Positions 1 through 8,615 of a stretch of 64,000 nt of DNA are shown here, one piece after another; position 1 is the stretch's first letter; each line of letters begins with the position of its first letter. The position numbers and the translations under genes were made by a program. The notes below the pieces were generated by a model. It was not told where the DNA came from, did not search any database, and was given only the letters and a program-made list of their open reading frames with translations. Location of the stretch: NCBI RefSeq assembly GCF_030409055.1, contig NZ_CP116619.1, positions 5,096,212 to 5,160,211 of the forward strand, in the 5' to 3' direction. The stretch comes from Trichocoleus desertorum NBK24 (GTDB taxonomy: Bacteria; Cyanobacteriota; Cyanobacteriia; FACHB-46).

Positions 1-158
1 TTATGCTGTTACGGTCAGGCAAGCATGGGTATCTGCTGGTTGGCATCCACCATCTGATACTAATGAAAACCTTTAGTGTCAAGCTCAAACCTACTTGCTG
101 TCGCTAGACGTAATCGATTAAAGGCCCAGCAGCAGTTGAAGTAAAATTGGTTTTTGGT
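1..158. other. window edge, no supported gene
   Basis: Short open frames enter from the left edge on the + strand: one closes with TGA near position 57, one with TAG near 82, and one with TAG near 110. Any of them could be the tail of an upstream gene. None has a recognisable motif, so no gene is called. Confidence 0.3.
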
Positions 159-638
159 ATGGGACTTGATGCCTGGGTTTACTGTAATTGCTTTCGTGAT
201 GGAAAACTGCGTGAACCGCCTAAAGTAAGGTGGAAAGTCTATGTTGAGGAGACAGGAGGGATTGCTTGCGTTACTCAGCAATTAGAGGAGCAAATTGCCT
301 TTGACCAATGGTTGGCATTGCGGGCTTGTGAGCACAGAAATGGAATGCTTTTACATCATCACCTTGGAAATATAGCTCTCATTGCTTTACTACGGTCAGA
401 GCTAAACTGTTTTCCCGATGACTTTCCAGTACTACTAAGGCAAGTTTTGTACGATGGCGTGCATAGTGGTGACTATTTGGCACCAGGTGATATTGCTAGG
501 CTGCAGCTTGAAATTGAAAGGCTCAAAGCGTTCCGATGTAGCAGTAGCGAGGCACAAAATTTCGTTGATGAGTTTTGTCGTCAAAGGAAAGAGTTAGTGG
601 AATGTTCAAAGATGATGAACAACCCTATTGTTTTTTGA
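159..638 (+). CDS. conserved hypothetical protein (159 aa)
   Basis: This is a small soluble protein whose function I do not recognise. It opens with MGLDAWVYCNCF, a Cys-containing start I associate with cyanobacterial hypothetical proteins. The middle has a run of three His (MLLHHHLG), and the C-terminal third is predicted helical with charged residues. The frame could start at a TTG 12 bases upstream, but the ATG at 159 gives the natural MGLDAW start and is preferred. The gene stands alone before uvrA and contains no HIP1 site. No membrane segment or signal peptide is visible. Confidence 0.6.
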   Translation: MGLDAWVYCNCFRDGKLREPPKVRWKVYVEETGGIACVTQQLEEQIAFDQWLALRACEHRNGMLLHHHLGNIALIALLRSELNCFPDDFPVLLRQVLYDGVHSGDYLAPGDIARLQLEIERLKAFRCSSSEAQNFVDEFCRQRKELVECSKMMNNPIVF

Positions 639-756
639 CGCAGTCATTGCTCCTTGGATAACTCTAGTAAAAATGAACCAGTAAGTACGGGATGCCGTTC
701 GCAGTTGAGGGATTAGCAGCGATAGAATCATTAAGGACTGTTTAGCGCTGCCCTTC

Positions 757-3700
757 ATGTCTCAACGCTCCCGTTCTGCCAAAAGCAAATCCACCGAACC
801 TACCAATGGACACCATCCATCCCAGGCGAAGTCAGTGGACCAAAACACCATTCGGATTCGAGGGGCGCGGCAACATAACCTCAAGAACATCGACCTCGAA
901 CTGCCCCGCGATCGCCTCATCGTCTTTACCGGGGTGTCTGGATCTGGCAAATCTTCCTTAGCGTTTGACACCATTTTCGCCGAAGGGCAGCGGCGTTACG
1001 TCGAGTCCCTCAGTGCCTACGCGCGGCAATTTTTGGGCCAAGTCGATAAACCCGATGTCGATGCGATCGAAGGACTCAGCCCTGCCATTTCCATCGACCA
1101 AAAATCCACCTCCCACAACCCCCGCTCCACCGTCGGCACCGTCACTGAAATTTACGACTACCTGAGACTCTTGTTTGGGCGGGCAGGTGAACCCCACTGT
1201 CCCCACTGCGATCGCTCCATTGCACCCCAGACCATCGACCAAATGTGCGATCGCATCATGGAACTGCCTGATCGCACCCGCTTCCAGATTTTGGCTCCTG
1301 TGGTTCGGGGCAAGAAGGGCACCCATAAGAAATTACTCTCCAGCCTCACCTCCGAAGGCTTTGTCCGGGTGCGAGTCAATGGCGAAGTGCGCGACCTCAG
1401 CGACTCCATCGAGCTAGAGAAAAACCAAGCCCACAACATCGAAATTGTGGTCGATCGCTTGGTCAAGAAGCCTGAGTTAGAAGAACGTCTAGTCGATTCA
1501 CTCACCACCTGTTTACGGCACTCCGAAGGCATCGCGATCGTCGATATTCTGTCTGCCTCGGATGCTGAGTCTGGTGCAGATTCCAATGTGGTTGCTCTAC
1601 CGACGGGAAAAAACGCAGCTAAAAATTCAGTGCCAGTAGCCGCAGAATCCGGTGGGCAGTACGGGCTACCACGAGAACTAGTGTTTTCAGAAAACTTCGC
1701 CTGCCCAGAACATGGTGCGGTGATGGAAGAGCTGTCTCCCCGTTTGTTCTCCTTCAACTCGCCCTATGGCGCTTGCCCCAACTGTCATGGTTTGGGCAGT
1801 CATCGCACTTTCTCAGCGGATTTGGTAGTGCCGAATCCAGCTTTGCCCGTCTATGCCGCGATCGCCCCTTGGTCAGACAAAGACAACACCTACTATCTCT
1901 CTCTGCTCTACAGCGTTGGGGAAGCTTACGGTTTTGACATTCAAACCCCTTGGAACAAGCTCACCCGTGAGCAACAGCAGATCATCCTCAATGGCTCCAA
2001 AGACGCGATCAAGATTGAAGTCGATTCCCGCTACCGCGATCAGAAAAGCTACGTGCGGCGCTATGAAGGTGCCCTCAACATTCTTCAGCGCCAATATGAA
2101 GAAGCCAGTTCTGATCTCTACAAGCAAAAGCTAGAGCAATATCTAGTGGATCAACCTTGTGATGTCTGTCGGGGGCGACGGTTGAAGCCAGAGTCGCTGA
2201 GCGTGCGACTGGGCCAATACCGGATTAATGAGCTGACTGGCGTTTCGATTCAAGAATGCCTGAGCCGAGTAGAGGGTTTGAAGCTGAGCGATCGCCAAGC
2301 CACAATCGGAGATTTGGTATTGCGCGAAATCAAAGCCCGCTTGCAATTTCTGCTGGATGTGGGTCTAGATTACCTAACACTCGATCGCACCGCTATGACT
2401 CTCTCAGGAGGAGAGGCACAACGAATTCGGCTAGCGACTCAAATTGGCTCTGGTTTGACAGGTGTGCTCTATGTCTTGGATGAACCCAGCATTGGCCTGC
2501 ACCAGCGCGATAATGGTCGCTTGCTCCGCACCCTTAACAAGCTTCGTACCCTGGGCAATACGCTGATTGTGGTCGAGCACGATGAAGAAACCATTCGCGC
2601 TGCCGATCACCTGGTAGACATCGGCCCTGGCGCAGGGATTCACGGCGGCAATATTGTCGCCCAAGGCAGCTTTGAGGACATTCTAGCGGCTCCCGATTCT
2701 CTAACTGGGGCTTACTTATCGGGGCGGCAGGTGATTCATACGCCAGCCGAACGACGAGAAGGCAATGGCCGAGCTTTGAAGATCAAAAATGCTTCTCGTA
2801 ACAACCTGAAGCAGGTAAGTGTCGAAATTCCTTTAGGAAAATTGGTTTGCGTCACGGGTGTGTCGGGGTCGGGCAAATCCACTCTGATCAATGAACTACT
2901 CTATCCGGCGCTACAACACCATTTTGGTCACAAAGTTCCCTTTCCCAAGGAAATGGAAGCGTTAGATGGTCTGAATGCCCTCGACAAAGTGATTGTGATC
3001 GATCAGTCTCCGATTGGTCGCACGCCTCGCTCCAACCCTGCCACCTATACAGGCGCGTTTGATGTGATTCGAGATGTGTTTGCGGAGACGATCGAAGCCA
3101 AAGCCAGAGGCTACAAACCCGGACAATTCTCCTTCAACGTCAAAGGGGGACGCTGTGAGGCTTGTAGTGGGCAGGGTGTGAACGTGATCGAGATGAACTT
3201 CCTGCCCGATGTTTATGTGCAATGCGATGTCTGCAAGGGAGCGCGCTATAACCGCGAAACCCTCCAGGTGAAGTACAAGAACAAATCGATCGCCGATGTC
3301 CTCAACATGACGGTGGAGGAAGCCTATGAGTTTTTCAAAAACATTCCCCAAGCCTCTAACCGCCTGCAAACGTTAGTGGATGTGGGTTTGGGCTATATCC
3401 GTCTCGGGCAAACGGCACCTACCCTCTCTGGTGGGGAAGCCCAACGAGTGAAACTAGCCACCGAGCTATCTCGCCGCGCCACAGGCAAGACTCTCTACCT
3501 AATCGATGAACCCACGACAGGGCTTTCATTCTACGATGTCCACAAGTTGCTGGATGTGGTGCAGCGCTTGGTAGACAAGGGCAACTCGGTCTTGGTGATC
3601 GAACACAACCTAGATGTGATTCGCTGCTCGGATTGGGTGATTGACCTGGGGCCAGAAGGCGGCGACAAAGGTGGCGAAATTATTGCCGTGGGCACTCCAG

Positions 3701-3789
3701 AGGACGTGGCTCAGAGTGAGCGATCGCATACTGGGCACTATCTCAAGCAAGTCCTAGAGCAATATCGCTCTCTGGCTCCCACAGAGTGA
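757..3789 (+). CDS. uvrA: excinuclease ABC subunit A
   Basis: UvrA is the damage-recognition ATPase of nucleotide excision repair; it loads UvrB at DNA lesions. The 1010-residue protein has two ABC ATPase modules. The first Walker A is GVSGSGKS at residues 59-66, and a second GVSGSGKS lies about two thirds along. Signature motifs LSGGEAQRIRLA and LSGGEAQRVKLA are each followed by a Walker B (YVLDEPS, YLIDEPT). CxxC zinc sites occur at C148/C151, in CPNC and CDVC in the middle, and in CEAC and CDVC in the second half. It is somewhat longer than Escherichia coli UvrA because of a Ser/Thr-rich N-terminal extension of about 28 residues and a low-complexity insert around residues 265-305. The reading frame is intact. 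Confidence 0.97.
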   Translation: MSQRSRSAKSKSTEPTNGHHPSQAKSVDQNTIRIRGARQHNLKNIDLELPRDRLIVFTGVSGSGKSSLAFDTIFAEGQRRYVESLSAYARQFLGQVDKPDVDAIEGLSPAISIDQKSTSHNPRSTVGTVTEIYDYLRLLFGRAGEPHCPHCDRSIAPQTIDQMCDRIMELPDRTRFQILAPVVRGKKGTHKKLLSSLTSEGFVRVRVNGEVRDLSDSIELEKNQAHNIEIVVDRLVKKPELEERLVDSLTTCLRHSEGIAIVDILSASDAESGADSNVVALPTGKNAAKNSVPVAAESGGQYGLPRELVFSENFACPEHGAVMEELSPRLFSFNSPYGACPNCHGLGSHRTFSADLVVPNPALPVYAAIAPWSDKDNTYYLSLLYSVGEAYGFDIQTPWNKLTREQQQIILNGSKDAIKIEVDSRYRDQKSYVRRYEGALNILQRQYEEASSDLYKQKLEQYLVDQPCDVCRGRRLKPESLSVRLGQYRINELTGVSIQECLSRVEGLKLSDRQATIGDLVLREIKARLQFLLDVGLDYLTLDRTAMTLSGGEAQRIRLATQIGSGLTGVLYVLDEPSIGLHQRDNGRLLRTLNKLRTLGNTLIVVEHDEETIRAADHLVDIGPGAGIHGGNIVAQGSFEDILAAPDSLTGAYLSGRQVIHTPAERREGNGRALKIKNASRNNLKQVSVEIPLGKLVCVTGVSGSGKSTLINELLYPALQHHFGHKVPFPKEMEALDGLNALDKVIVIDQSPIGRTPRSNPATYTGAFDVIRDVFAETIEAKARGYKPGQFSFNVKGGRCEACSGQGVNVIEMNFLPDVYVQCDVCKGARYNRETLQVKYKNKSIADVLNMTVEEAYEFFKNIPQASNRLQTLVDVGLGYIRLGQTAPTLSGGEAQRVKLATELSRRATGKTLYLIDEPTTGLSFYDVHKLLDVVQRLVDKGNSVLVIEHNLDVIRCSDWVIDLGPEGGDKGGEIIAVGTPEDVAQSERSHTGHYLKQVLEQYRSLAPTE

Positions 3790-3867
3790 ATCTTAGAGGG
3801 GATTTAAGACGACTATTTTTTGTCTAAAAGTGAGTGGCAAGCCTACCTTCACTGCTCAAAATTAGTT

Positions 3868-4725
3868 ATGTCTGAATCTTGGACTCACGCTTATATCTCG
3901 ACCAACGGCATCAACTTGCACTATGTCACTCAAGGTGAAGGGCCGTTGATGTTGATGCTGCACGGTTTTCCAGAGTTTTGGTATTCCTGGCGCAAACAAA
4001 TTCCGGAATTTGCCCAGGACTACAAAGTAGTAGCGCTGGATCTGCGCGGCTATAACGATAGCGATAAGCCGCCAGAAAAATCCGCCTACGTGATGGCAGA
4101 GTTCATCAAAGACATCAAAGGCATCATCCAGGGATTGGGGTATGACCAATGTGTGCTAGTAGGCCATGACTGGGGAGGCGCGATCGCCTGGAATTTCGCC
4201 TACACCTATCCAGAAATGCTCGATCGCTTGATTATTCTAAACTTGCCGCACCCAGCCAAGTTTGCCGAAGGACTCCGCACCCCACAACAGCTACTTCGCA
4301 GTTCCTATATCTTTTTCTTCCAATTACCTTGGTTGCCAGAGTGGCTTATTGAAGCAGGCAACTATCAACCGCTTGATGTAGCTTTTAAGGGGATGGCAGT
4401 GCATAAAGAGGCATTTACCGTCACGGATATCCAAGCCTATAAACAGGCAGCAGCTAAACCAGGTGCCCTGACAGCAATGCTGAACTACTACCGCAACGCC
4501 TTTCAGCAAGGGTTGTTTAAGCCAAGCTGGGGAGTCTTAGAAGTGCCAACTCTGATGATTTGGGGCGAGCAGGATCAGGCGCTAGGCAAAGAACTTACCT
4601 ACGGGACTGAACAATATGTAAGAGATTTTCAGATTAAATATATTTCTGACTCTAGCCACTGGGTGCAACAAGAACAGCCGCAGCTCGTGAATCAGTACAT
4701 GCGTGAGTTTTTATCCAAGAAGTAG
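3868..4725 (+). CDS. alpha/beta hydrolase, epoxide-hydrolase-like
   Basis: This is an alpha/beta hydrolase of 285 residues. The HGFPEFWYSW oxyanion motif lies at residues 32-41. The nucleophile elbow GHDWGG puts Asp101 where esterases have Ser, which is typical of soluble epoxide hydrolases and haloalkane dehalogenases. A late Asp in GEQDQALG and a His in SSHWVQ complete the likely triad. HGxP together with an Asp nucleophile favours epoxide hydrolysis; the substrate is unknown. The ATG at 3868 is chosen over a TTG at 3820 because the intervening 16 codons do not look like family sequence. It lies about 80 bases after uvrA on the same strand. Confidence 0.88.
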   Translation: MSESWTHAYISTNGINLHYVTQGEGPLMLMLHGFPEFWYSWRKQIPEFAQDYKVVALDLRGYNDSDKPPEKSAYVMAEFIKDIKGIIQGLGYDQCVLVGHDWGGAIAWNFAYTYPEMLDRLIILNLPHPAKFAEGLRTPQQLLRSSYIFFFQLPWLPEWLIEAGNYQPLDVAFKGMAVHKEAFTVTDIQAYKQAAAKPGALTAMLNYYRNAFQQGLFKPSWGVLEVPTLMIWGEQDQALGKELTYGTEQYVRDFQIKYISDSSHWVQQEQPQLVNQYMREFLSKK

Positions 4726-4797
4726 TCTTAAGGGTGATTTACTAGACCGGGAAAGCTTGTATACCAGTGGTCTGACCTTCAAAGGTAGAACGAAGTC

Positions 4798-5016
4798 ATG
4801 AGTCAAGGAAACGCCGAAGTTTGCTCTGCTTGCGGTGTCAAAATTTTGAGAATTCCGACTGGCGATCGCGTCTTGTTCTCCGTTGGCCCACCGGGGACTA
4901 GGGCCACGCTATGGGCTAGGGTTTGCCAATTTACGCAAAAACCAGGCTGCATCAACAAAGACAGAGATGCAGTCGGAGAGATTAAACAGAACGACTACTA
5001 CCAAGCTGAACTATAG
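4798..5016 (+). CDS. small Cys-containing hypothetical protein (72 aa)
   Basis: This small soluble protein has a CSACG pair near the N-terminus (residues 9-12) and two further cysteines at VCQF and GCIN. The CxxC plus two-Cys pattern could bind zinc or a similar metal, but no family is recognised with certainty. It starts at the ATG at 4798, in a short gap after the hydrolase gene, and ends at a TAG that abuts a strong bidirectional terminator. It contains a HIP1-like site inside the codons for GDRV, so it looks native to this genome. Confidence 0.65.
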   Translation: MSQGNAEVCSACGVKILRIPTGDRVLFSVGPPGTRATLWARVCQFTQKPGCINKDRDAVGEIKQNDYYQAEL

Positions 5017-5061
5017 AAAAAGCGATCGCCCTCTTTGAAGCTAGGAGAGCGATCGCTTTTT
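5017..5061. terminator. bidirectional terminator built from HIP1 palindromes
   Basis: AAAAAGCGATCGC at 5017-5029 is perfectly complementary to GCGATCGCTTTTT at 5049-5061, giving a 13-bp stem with T-runs on both strands. It lies between two convergent genes, the 72-residue gene and ndhE, so it can terminate both. Confidence 0.88.
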
Positions 5062-5104
5062 AATTGACCATTTGGAGGGCAGCTCGCGGTTGAATACGCT
5101 ATAA

Positions 5105-5410
5105 CTACCACTTCAAGAGATTGAACTGTTCCATGTCTACGGTGTCACGGTTGCGGTAAATAGCTAGCACGATTGCCAAACCCACTGCTGCCTCTGCTGC
5201 CGCGATCGTAATCACAAATACCGTGAATACCTGACCTTTAATCTCTGCAGAGTCGAGGTAGTTCGAGAACGCCATCAAATTTAGGTTGACGGAGTTCAGC
5301 AACAATTCGATTGACATCAATACTCGTACCGCATTCCGGCTGGTGACGAGGCCATAAATGCCAATGCAAAAAAGGGCAGCCGCTAACAGCAAAAAGTATT
5401 CAAGTTGCAT
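5105..5410 (-). CDS. ndhE: NAD(P)H-quinone oxidoreductase subunit 4L
   Basis: NdhE (NuoK family) is a membrane-arm subunit of thylakoid NDH-1, which serves respiratory and cyclic electron flow and CO2 uptake. The 101-residue protein begins [14 protein letters not shown] and has three membrane helices. It carries the conserved Glu in [13 protein letters not shown] and a second acidic residue in [12 protein letters not shown] four codons upstream is open, but an AGGAG sequence lies just before the ATG at 5410 and decides the start. It is the last gene of the ndhA-I-G-E block and is followed by a HIP1 terminator. Confidence 0.97.
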   Translation of the reverse strand: MQLEYFLLLAAALFCIGIYGLVTSRNAVRVLMSIELLLNSVNLNLMAFSNYLDSAEIKGQVFTVFVITIAAAEAAVGLAIVLAIYRNRDTVDMEQFNLLKW

Positions 5411-5482
5411 AGATCTCCTCACGGGTGACTAAACGAATCAACTAAAAGCTTAGAAATCAACACCATCATGGAATGGTTGGGA

Positions 5483-6151
5483 TTAAGGAGCTAAGCGATC
5501 GCTGGGGGTCACTGGTCCTTCAGCACCCGATTGGGATGATTTAATTCGACTTCCACTTAAAGCGGGAACTGCTTCTCTAGGCCGTTCTTGTAAGGTAAAA
5601 ACTTGGCGTTGGGTTTGCGTAGTGGAGGTGTCGTCTGGTAGGAACTCACGACGAGCCAAGATAATTGCGCCCACCAAAGCCATTAGCAGCAAGATCGAGG
5701 CCAATTCAAACGGCAGTAAAAAGTCACTGAAGAAGTGTTTGCCAATCACCACAATGGCGTCATCTCCAGCACTAGGCGCATTTGAGAGAGACCAAGGAGT
5801 TGAAAGCACCATAGTGCTGAGCAGGGCAAACAGACTTACACAAACCAATCCAGTTAGTGCCTGCCGCACCCAAGCATTGGGCATAGGCTTGAAGTCTTCT
5901 CGCTTGTTTACCAACATAATGGCAAACAGAATCAAGACGTTGACGGCTCCTACATAGATGAGTACTTGAGCCGCAGCGACAAAGCCTGCATTCAGCAAAA
6001 TGTACAGCCCAGCGATGCTGATAAACACGCCACCAAGCAAGAAAGCTGAATAAACGATATTAGACAGCAACACGACACCGAGAGCTGCTCCAATCATCAT
6101 CAGACCTAGCAGGCCAAATGAGACAATCTGAACTCCTTCCGCTAGATTCAC
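5483..6151 (-). CDS. ndhG: NAD(P)H-quinone oxidoreductase subunit 6
   Basis: NdhG (NuoJ family) is a membrane subunit of NDH-1. It has about five hydrophobic helices. The third carries the family pattern QVLIYVGAVNVLILFAIM, which includes the NuoJ pi-bulge region. The last 50 or so residues form a hydrophilic tail rich in Pro, Ser and Arg. It lies 40 bases after ndhI and 72 bases before ndhE on the same strand, so it is almost certainly co-transcribed with them. The length of 222 residues is near the family norm for cyanobacteria. Confidence 0.96.
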   Translation of the reverse strand: MNLAEGVQIVSFGLLGLMMIGAALGVVLLSNIVYSAFLLGGVFISIAGLYILLNAGFVAAAQVLIYVGAVNVLILFAIMLVNKREDFKPMPNAWVRQALTGLVCVSLFALLSTMVLSTPWSLSNAPSAGDDAIVVIGKHFFSDFLLPFELASILLLMALVGAIILARREFLPDDTSTTQTQRQVFTLQERPREAVPALSGSRIKSSQSGAEGPVTPSDRLAP

Positions 6152-6191
6152 AATCCTTTGATCTCCTTAGAATGCATGCATACCCAGCCAA

Positions 6192-6797
6192 TTATGCTTG
6201 GGTCTTCTCAGAATTTTGCTCAAGCTGCTCTGAAATCTCTTCCGGACGCTGGCCTGCTCGCTGGCTACCGGGGGGCAGATCATGAGGGTCCATAACACCC
6301 TTAGGTAAGTAAACCAACTCTCGTAGTGGTGTCACCATAGGGTCATCTGTAACTTTATACGGTAAGCGACCTAGAGCCACGTTGTCATAGTTCAGCTGGT
6401 GGCGATCGTAGGTCGATAACTCGTAATCCTCTGTCATTGACAGACAGTTGGTGGGGCAATATTCCACACAGTTACCGCAGAAGATACAAACTCCAAAGTC
6501 AATGCTGTAGTGCTTGAGCTGTTTCTTCTTGGTTTCTTTGTTGAATTCCCAATCTACGACTGGCAGGTTGATCGGGCAAACCCGGACGCAGACTTCACAG
6601 GAGATACATTTGTCGTATTCAAAATGAATCCGCCCCCGAAACCGCTCGGAGGGAATTAGTTTCTCGTAAGGATATTGAACCGTAATGGGGCGTCGGCGCA
6701 TGTGGTCGAAGGTTACGGATAAGCCCTGACCGATGTAGCGAGCGGCTTGTACCGCTTCTTTGGTGTAGTCGCCAACTTGTTTGAGGAACTTGAGCAT
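6192..6797 (-). CDS. ndhI: NAD(P)H-quinone oxidoreductase subunit I, 2x[4Fe-4S]
   Basis: NdhI is the ferredoxin-like subunit in the peripheral arm of NDH-1. It passes electrons through two [4Fe-4S] clusters. Both ligand sets are visible as [12 protein letters not shown] and [12 protein letters not shown], about 30 residues apart. The 201-residue form starting [14 protein letters not shown] at 6797 is chosen. An upstream in-frame start would add 15 residues ([10 protein letters not shown] and so on) that look non-conserved. The C-terminus is a charged, Glu/Gln-rich tail typical of cyanobacterial NdhI. It sits between ndhA and ndhG. Confidence 0.97.
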   Translation of the reverse strand: MLKFLKQVGDYTKEAVQAARYIGQGLSVTFDHMRRRPITVQYPYEKLIPSERFRGRIHFEYDKCISCEVCVRVCPINLPVVDWEFNKETKKKQLKHYSIDFGVCIFCGNCVEYCPTNCLSMTEDYELSTYDRHQLNYDNVALGRLPYKVTDDPMVTPLRELVYLPKGVMDPHDLPPGSQRAGQRPEEISEQLEQNSEKTQA

Positions 6798-6940
6798 GGA
6801 GTCACCGTTCTTGAATGATGAAGGATGGAGCTTGCTTCTCAAAAGGAGGGGGATGAAGTTGGATGCAGTTGGCTAACAATTCACACCAGCTTCATCCTGG
6901 GCTGTTTACTGGGCTGTTTAAGTGGCTGGTTTAGCTACCA

Positions 6941-8059
6941 TTAGCCACCAAAGGCAAAGGGGAAGGTGAGCTTGAGGGCAGCAGTCAGTAATAGGTTCAC
7001 CAAGCCAACGGGTAGAAGAAACTTCCAACCTAAGTCGAGGAGTTGGTCAATCCGTACCCGTGGCACTGTCCAACGGAGCAGAATCGCCAGGAAGATGAGG
7101 AAATAGGCTTTGAGCAGGGTCATGGTGATGCCCAAGGTTGCAGTGATGATTTGCAACCAAGGAGTCGTTTCGCTAATGCCGAACCAGTTAGAAATCAAAC
7201 TCAGAGGGATGGGAGATTCCCAACCACCCAGGTATAGCACAGCGACAAAGAGAGCTGAGAGCACTAAGTTGACATAGGAACCAAGGTAGAAGAGGCCAAA
7301 CTTCATTCCGGTGTACTCAGTTTGGTAACCAGCGACCAGTTCTTCTTCTGCTTCTGGCAAGTCAAAGGGAAGGCGCTCACATTCAGCGAGGGCAGCAATC
7401 CAGAAAATCAAGAAGCCTACAGGTTGCCGCCAAATATTCCAGCCTAGAATGCCGTAGCCAGCTTGTTGGTTGACGATGTCAATCGTGCTGAGGCTGTTCG
7501 ACATCATCACGATCGCTAAGACCGACAAAGCGAGGGGAATTTCATAGCTAATCGACTGAGCTGCTGCCCGCAAACCTCCAATCAAGGAGTACTTGTTATT
7601 GGAGGCATACCCAGCCATTAGCAAGCCGATTGGGGTAATGCTAGCGAGGGCAATCCAGAGAAAGACGCCGATGCTGAGGTCAGTAATTAAAAGATTTTGT
7701 CCGAAGGGCACGATCAGGTAGGACAGAAACACCGGAATCACGACGATCGCGGGGCCTAGGGTAAACAGCAGGGGATCAGCTTTTAAGGGGACAATATCCT
7801 CTTTCAGAACTAGCTTGAGGCCGTCTGCCAAGGGTGCCAATGCGCCCATAGGCCCAATAAACTCTGGGCCAATCCGCTGTTGTGCGGCAGCGGAGATTTT
7901 TCGCTCTAGCCAGACACAAGCTAATACACCGACTGTCGCGCCTATCAGCATCACGACCATCGGCAGGGGGAGCCAAACCAATCTGGCAATGTCGGCAGGC
8001 AAGCCCAGTTGCACAAGCGCTTGGATAAAACTTCCTTGTAGGTCAATTCCTGGATTCAT
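6941..8059 (-). CDS. ndhA: NAD(P)H-quinone oxidoreductase subunit 1
   Basis: NdhA (NuoH family) is the membrane subunit that joins the peripheral and membrane arms of NDH-1 and helps form the quinone site. The 372 residues include about eight helices. The conserved loop [19 protein letters not shown] follows helix 1. The acidic segment [20 protein letters not shown] is a family hallmark at the quinone chamber. It is the first gene of the ndhA-I-G-E operon. A large inverted repeat lies about 40-75 bases upstream of its start. Confidence 0.97.
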   Translation of the reverse strand: MNPGIDLQGSFIQALVQLGLPADIARLVWLPLPMVVMLIGATVGVLACVWLERKISAAAQQRIGPEFIGPMGALAPLADGLKLVLKEDIVPLKADPLLFTLGPAIVVIPVFLSYLIVPFGQNLLITDLSIGVFLWIALASITPIGLLMAGYASNNKYSLIGGLRAAAQSISYEIPLALSVLAIVMMSNSLSTIDIVNQQAGYGILGWNIWRQPVGFLIFWIAALAECERLPFDLPEAEEELVAGYQTEYTGMKFGLFYLGSYVNLVLSALFVAVLYLGGWESPIPLSLISNWFGISETTPWLQIITATLGITMTLLKAYFLIFLAILLRWTVPRVRIDQLLDLGWKFLLPVGLVNLLLTAALKLTFPFAFGG

Positions 8060-8095
8060 GTTTTCAATAATGGCGATCGCTGAGTTCGTTCAACC

Positions 8096-8132
8096 AAACT
8101 ACGAAGCTGCTGGGTAGGCAGCTTCGTAGTTT
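8096..8132. repeat. 15-bp perfect inverted repeat upstream of ndhA
   Basis: AAACTACGAAGCTGC at 8096-8110 pairs perfectly with GCAGCTTCGTAGTTT at 8118-8132 across a 7-base loop. The stem can extend through GGTTG after a 2-base bulge. Neither strand has a T-run next to it, so it does not look like an ordinary terminator. It would lie in the ndhA leader if transcription starts upstream of it. Confidence 0.75.
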
Positions 8133-8434
8133 GTGGTTGCTGTCTGAGTTCTCAGTCCAGCAACACCCTAGATAGGGATTGATCAGTAAGTTTCTTTATG
8201 AAGAATGTTTGACCTCTACAGTGCTTAGTATATCGCTGGACGGCCTTGTCAGTGGTCTTAGAAATAAGAAGTTCTACCTATCGAATTTCTAGAATCTTTC
8301 GCTCAGGATGGCAGATCTGCCTCGGTTCCACGTCATCCAAAAATCTAATTCGCTAAAACTCTATGGATGCTATAGAAAAAGCTGTTGGGTTATCAGAGGC
8401 GCACTTCTCATAACTCATTTAGCTATTGCAATAC

Positions 8435-8463
8435 AAAAAACCCCCAAACAACATGCTTGAGGG
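8435..8463 (-). terminator. probable gltA terminator
   Basis: Read on the minus strand, a CCCTCAA / TTGGGGG stem (one mismatch; 8457-8463 with 8441-8447) is followed by a run of six T. It lies about 150 bases downstream of the gltA stop codon in the right orientation. Confidence 0.55.
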
Positions 8464-8615
8464 CTGGAGTTCCTGAAAATCGTCACTTCGCCCATCCTAC
8501 AAGCTTGATCCCGAACAGCAAGGGGGGTATGACCCATCACTAGCCGATTTTAGAGGACGTTTCCGTTTGGGAGAGGCGATCGCAGTTGCAAAACCAAAGA
8601 GTTGGCAGAATGTGA

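Larger units (their letters stand above)
8060..8615. other. intergenic region between gltA and ndhA
   Basis: This 556-base gap holds the ndhA upstream region and the gltA downstream region. A 15-bp hairpin (8096-8132) and a likely minus-strand terminator (8435-8463) are listed separately. A weak minus-strand -10-like TATACT lies at 8232-8227 without a clear -35 box. No further gene or RNA was recognised. Confidence 0.5.

Noticed and set aside
1158..1757. 199-codon open frame on the minus strand within uvrA
   Set aside because: It is antisense to a strongly conserved gene, has no homology or start signal, and its composition follows the codon bias of uvrA.
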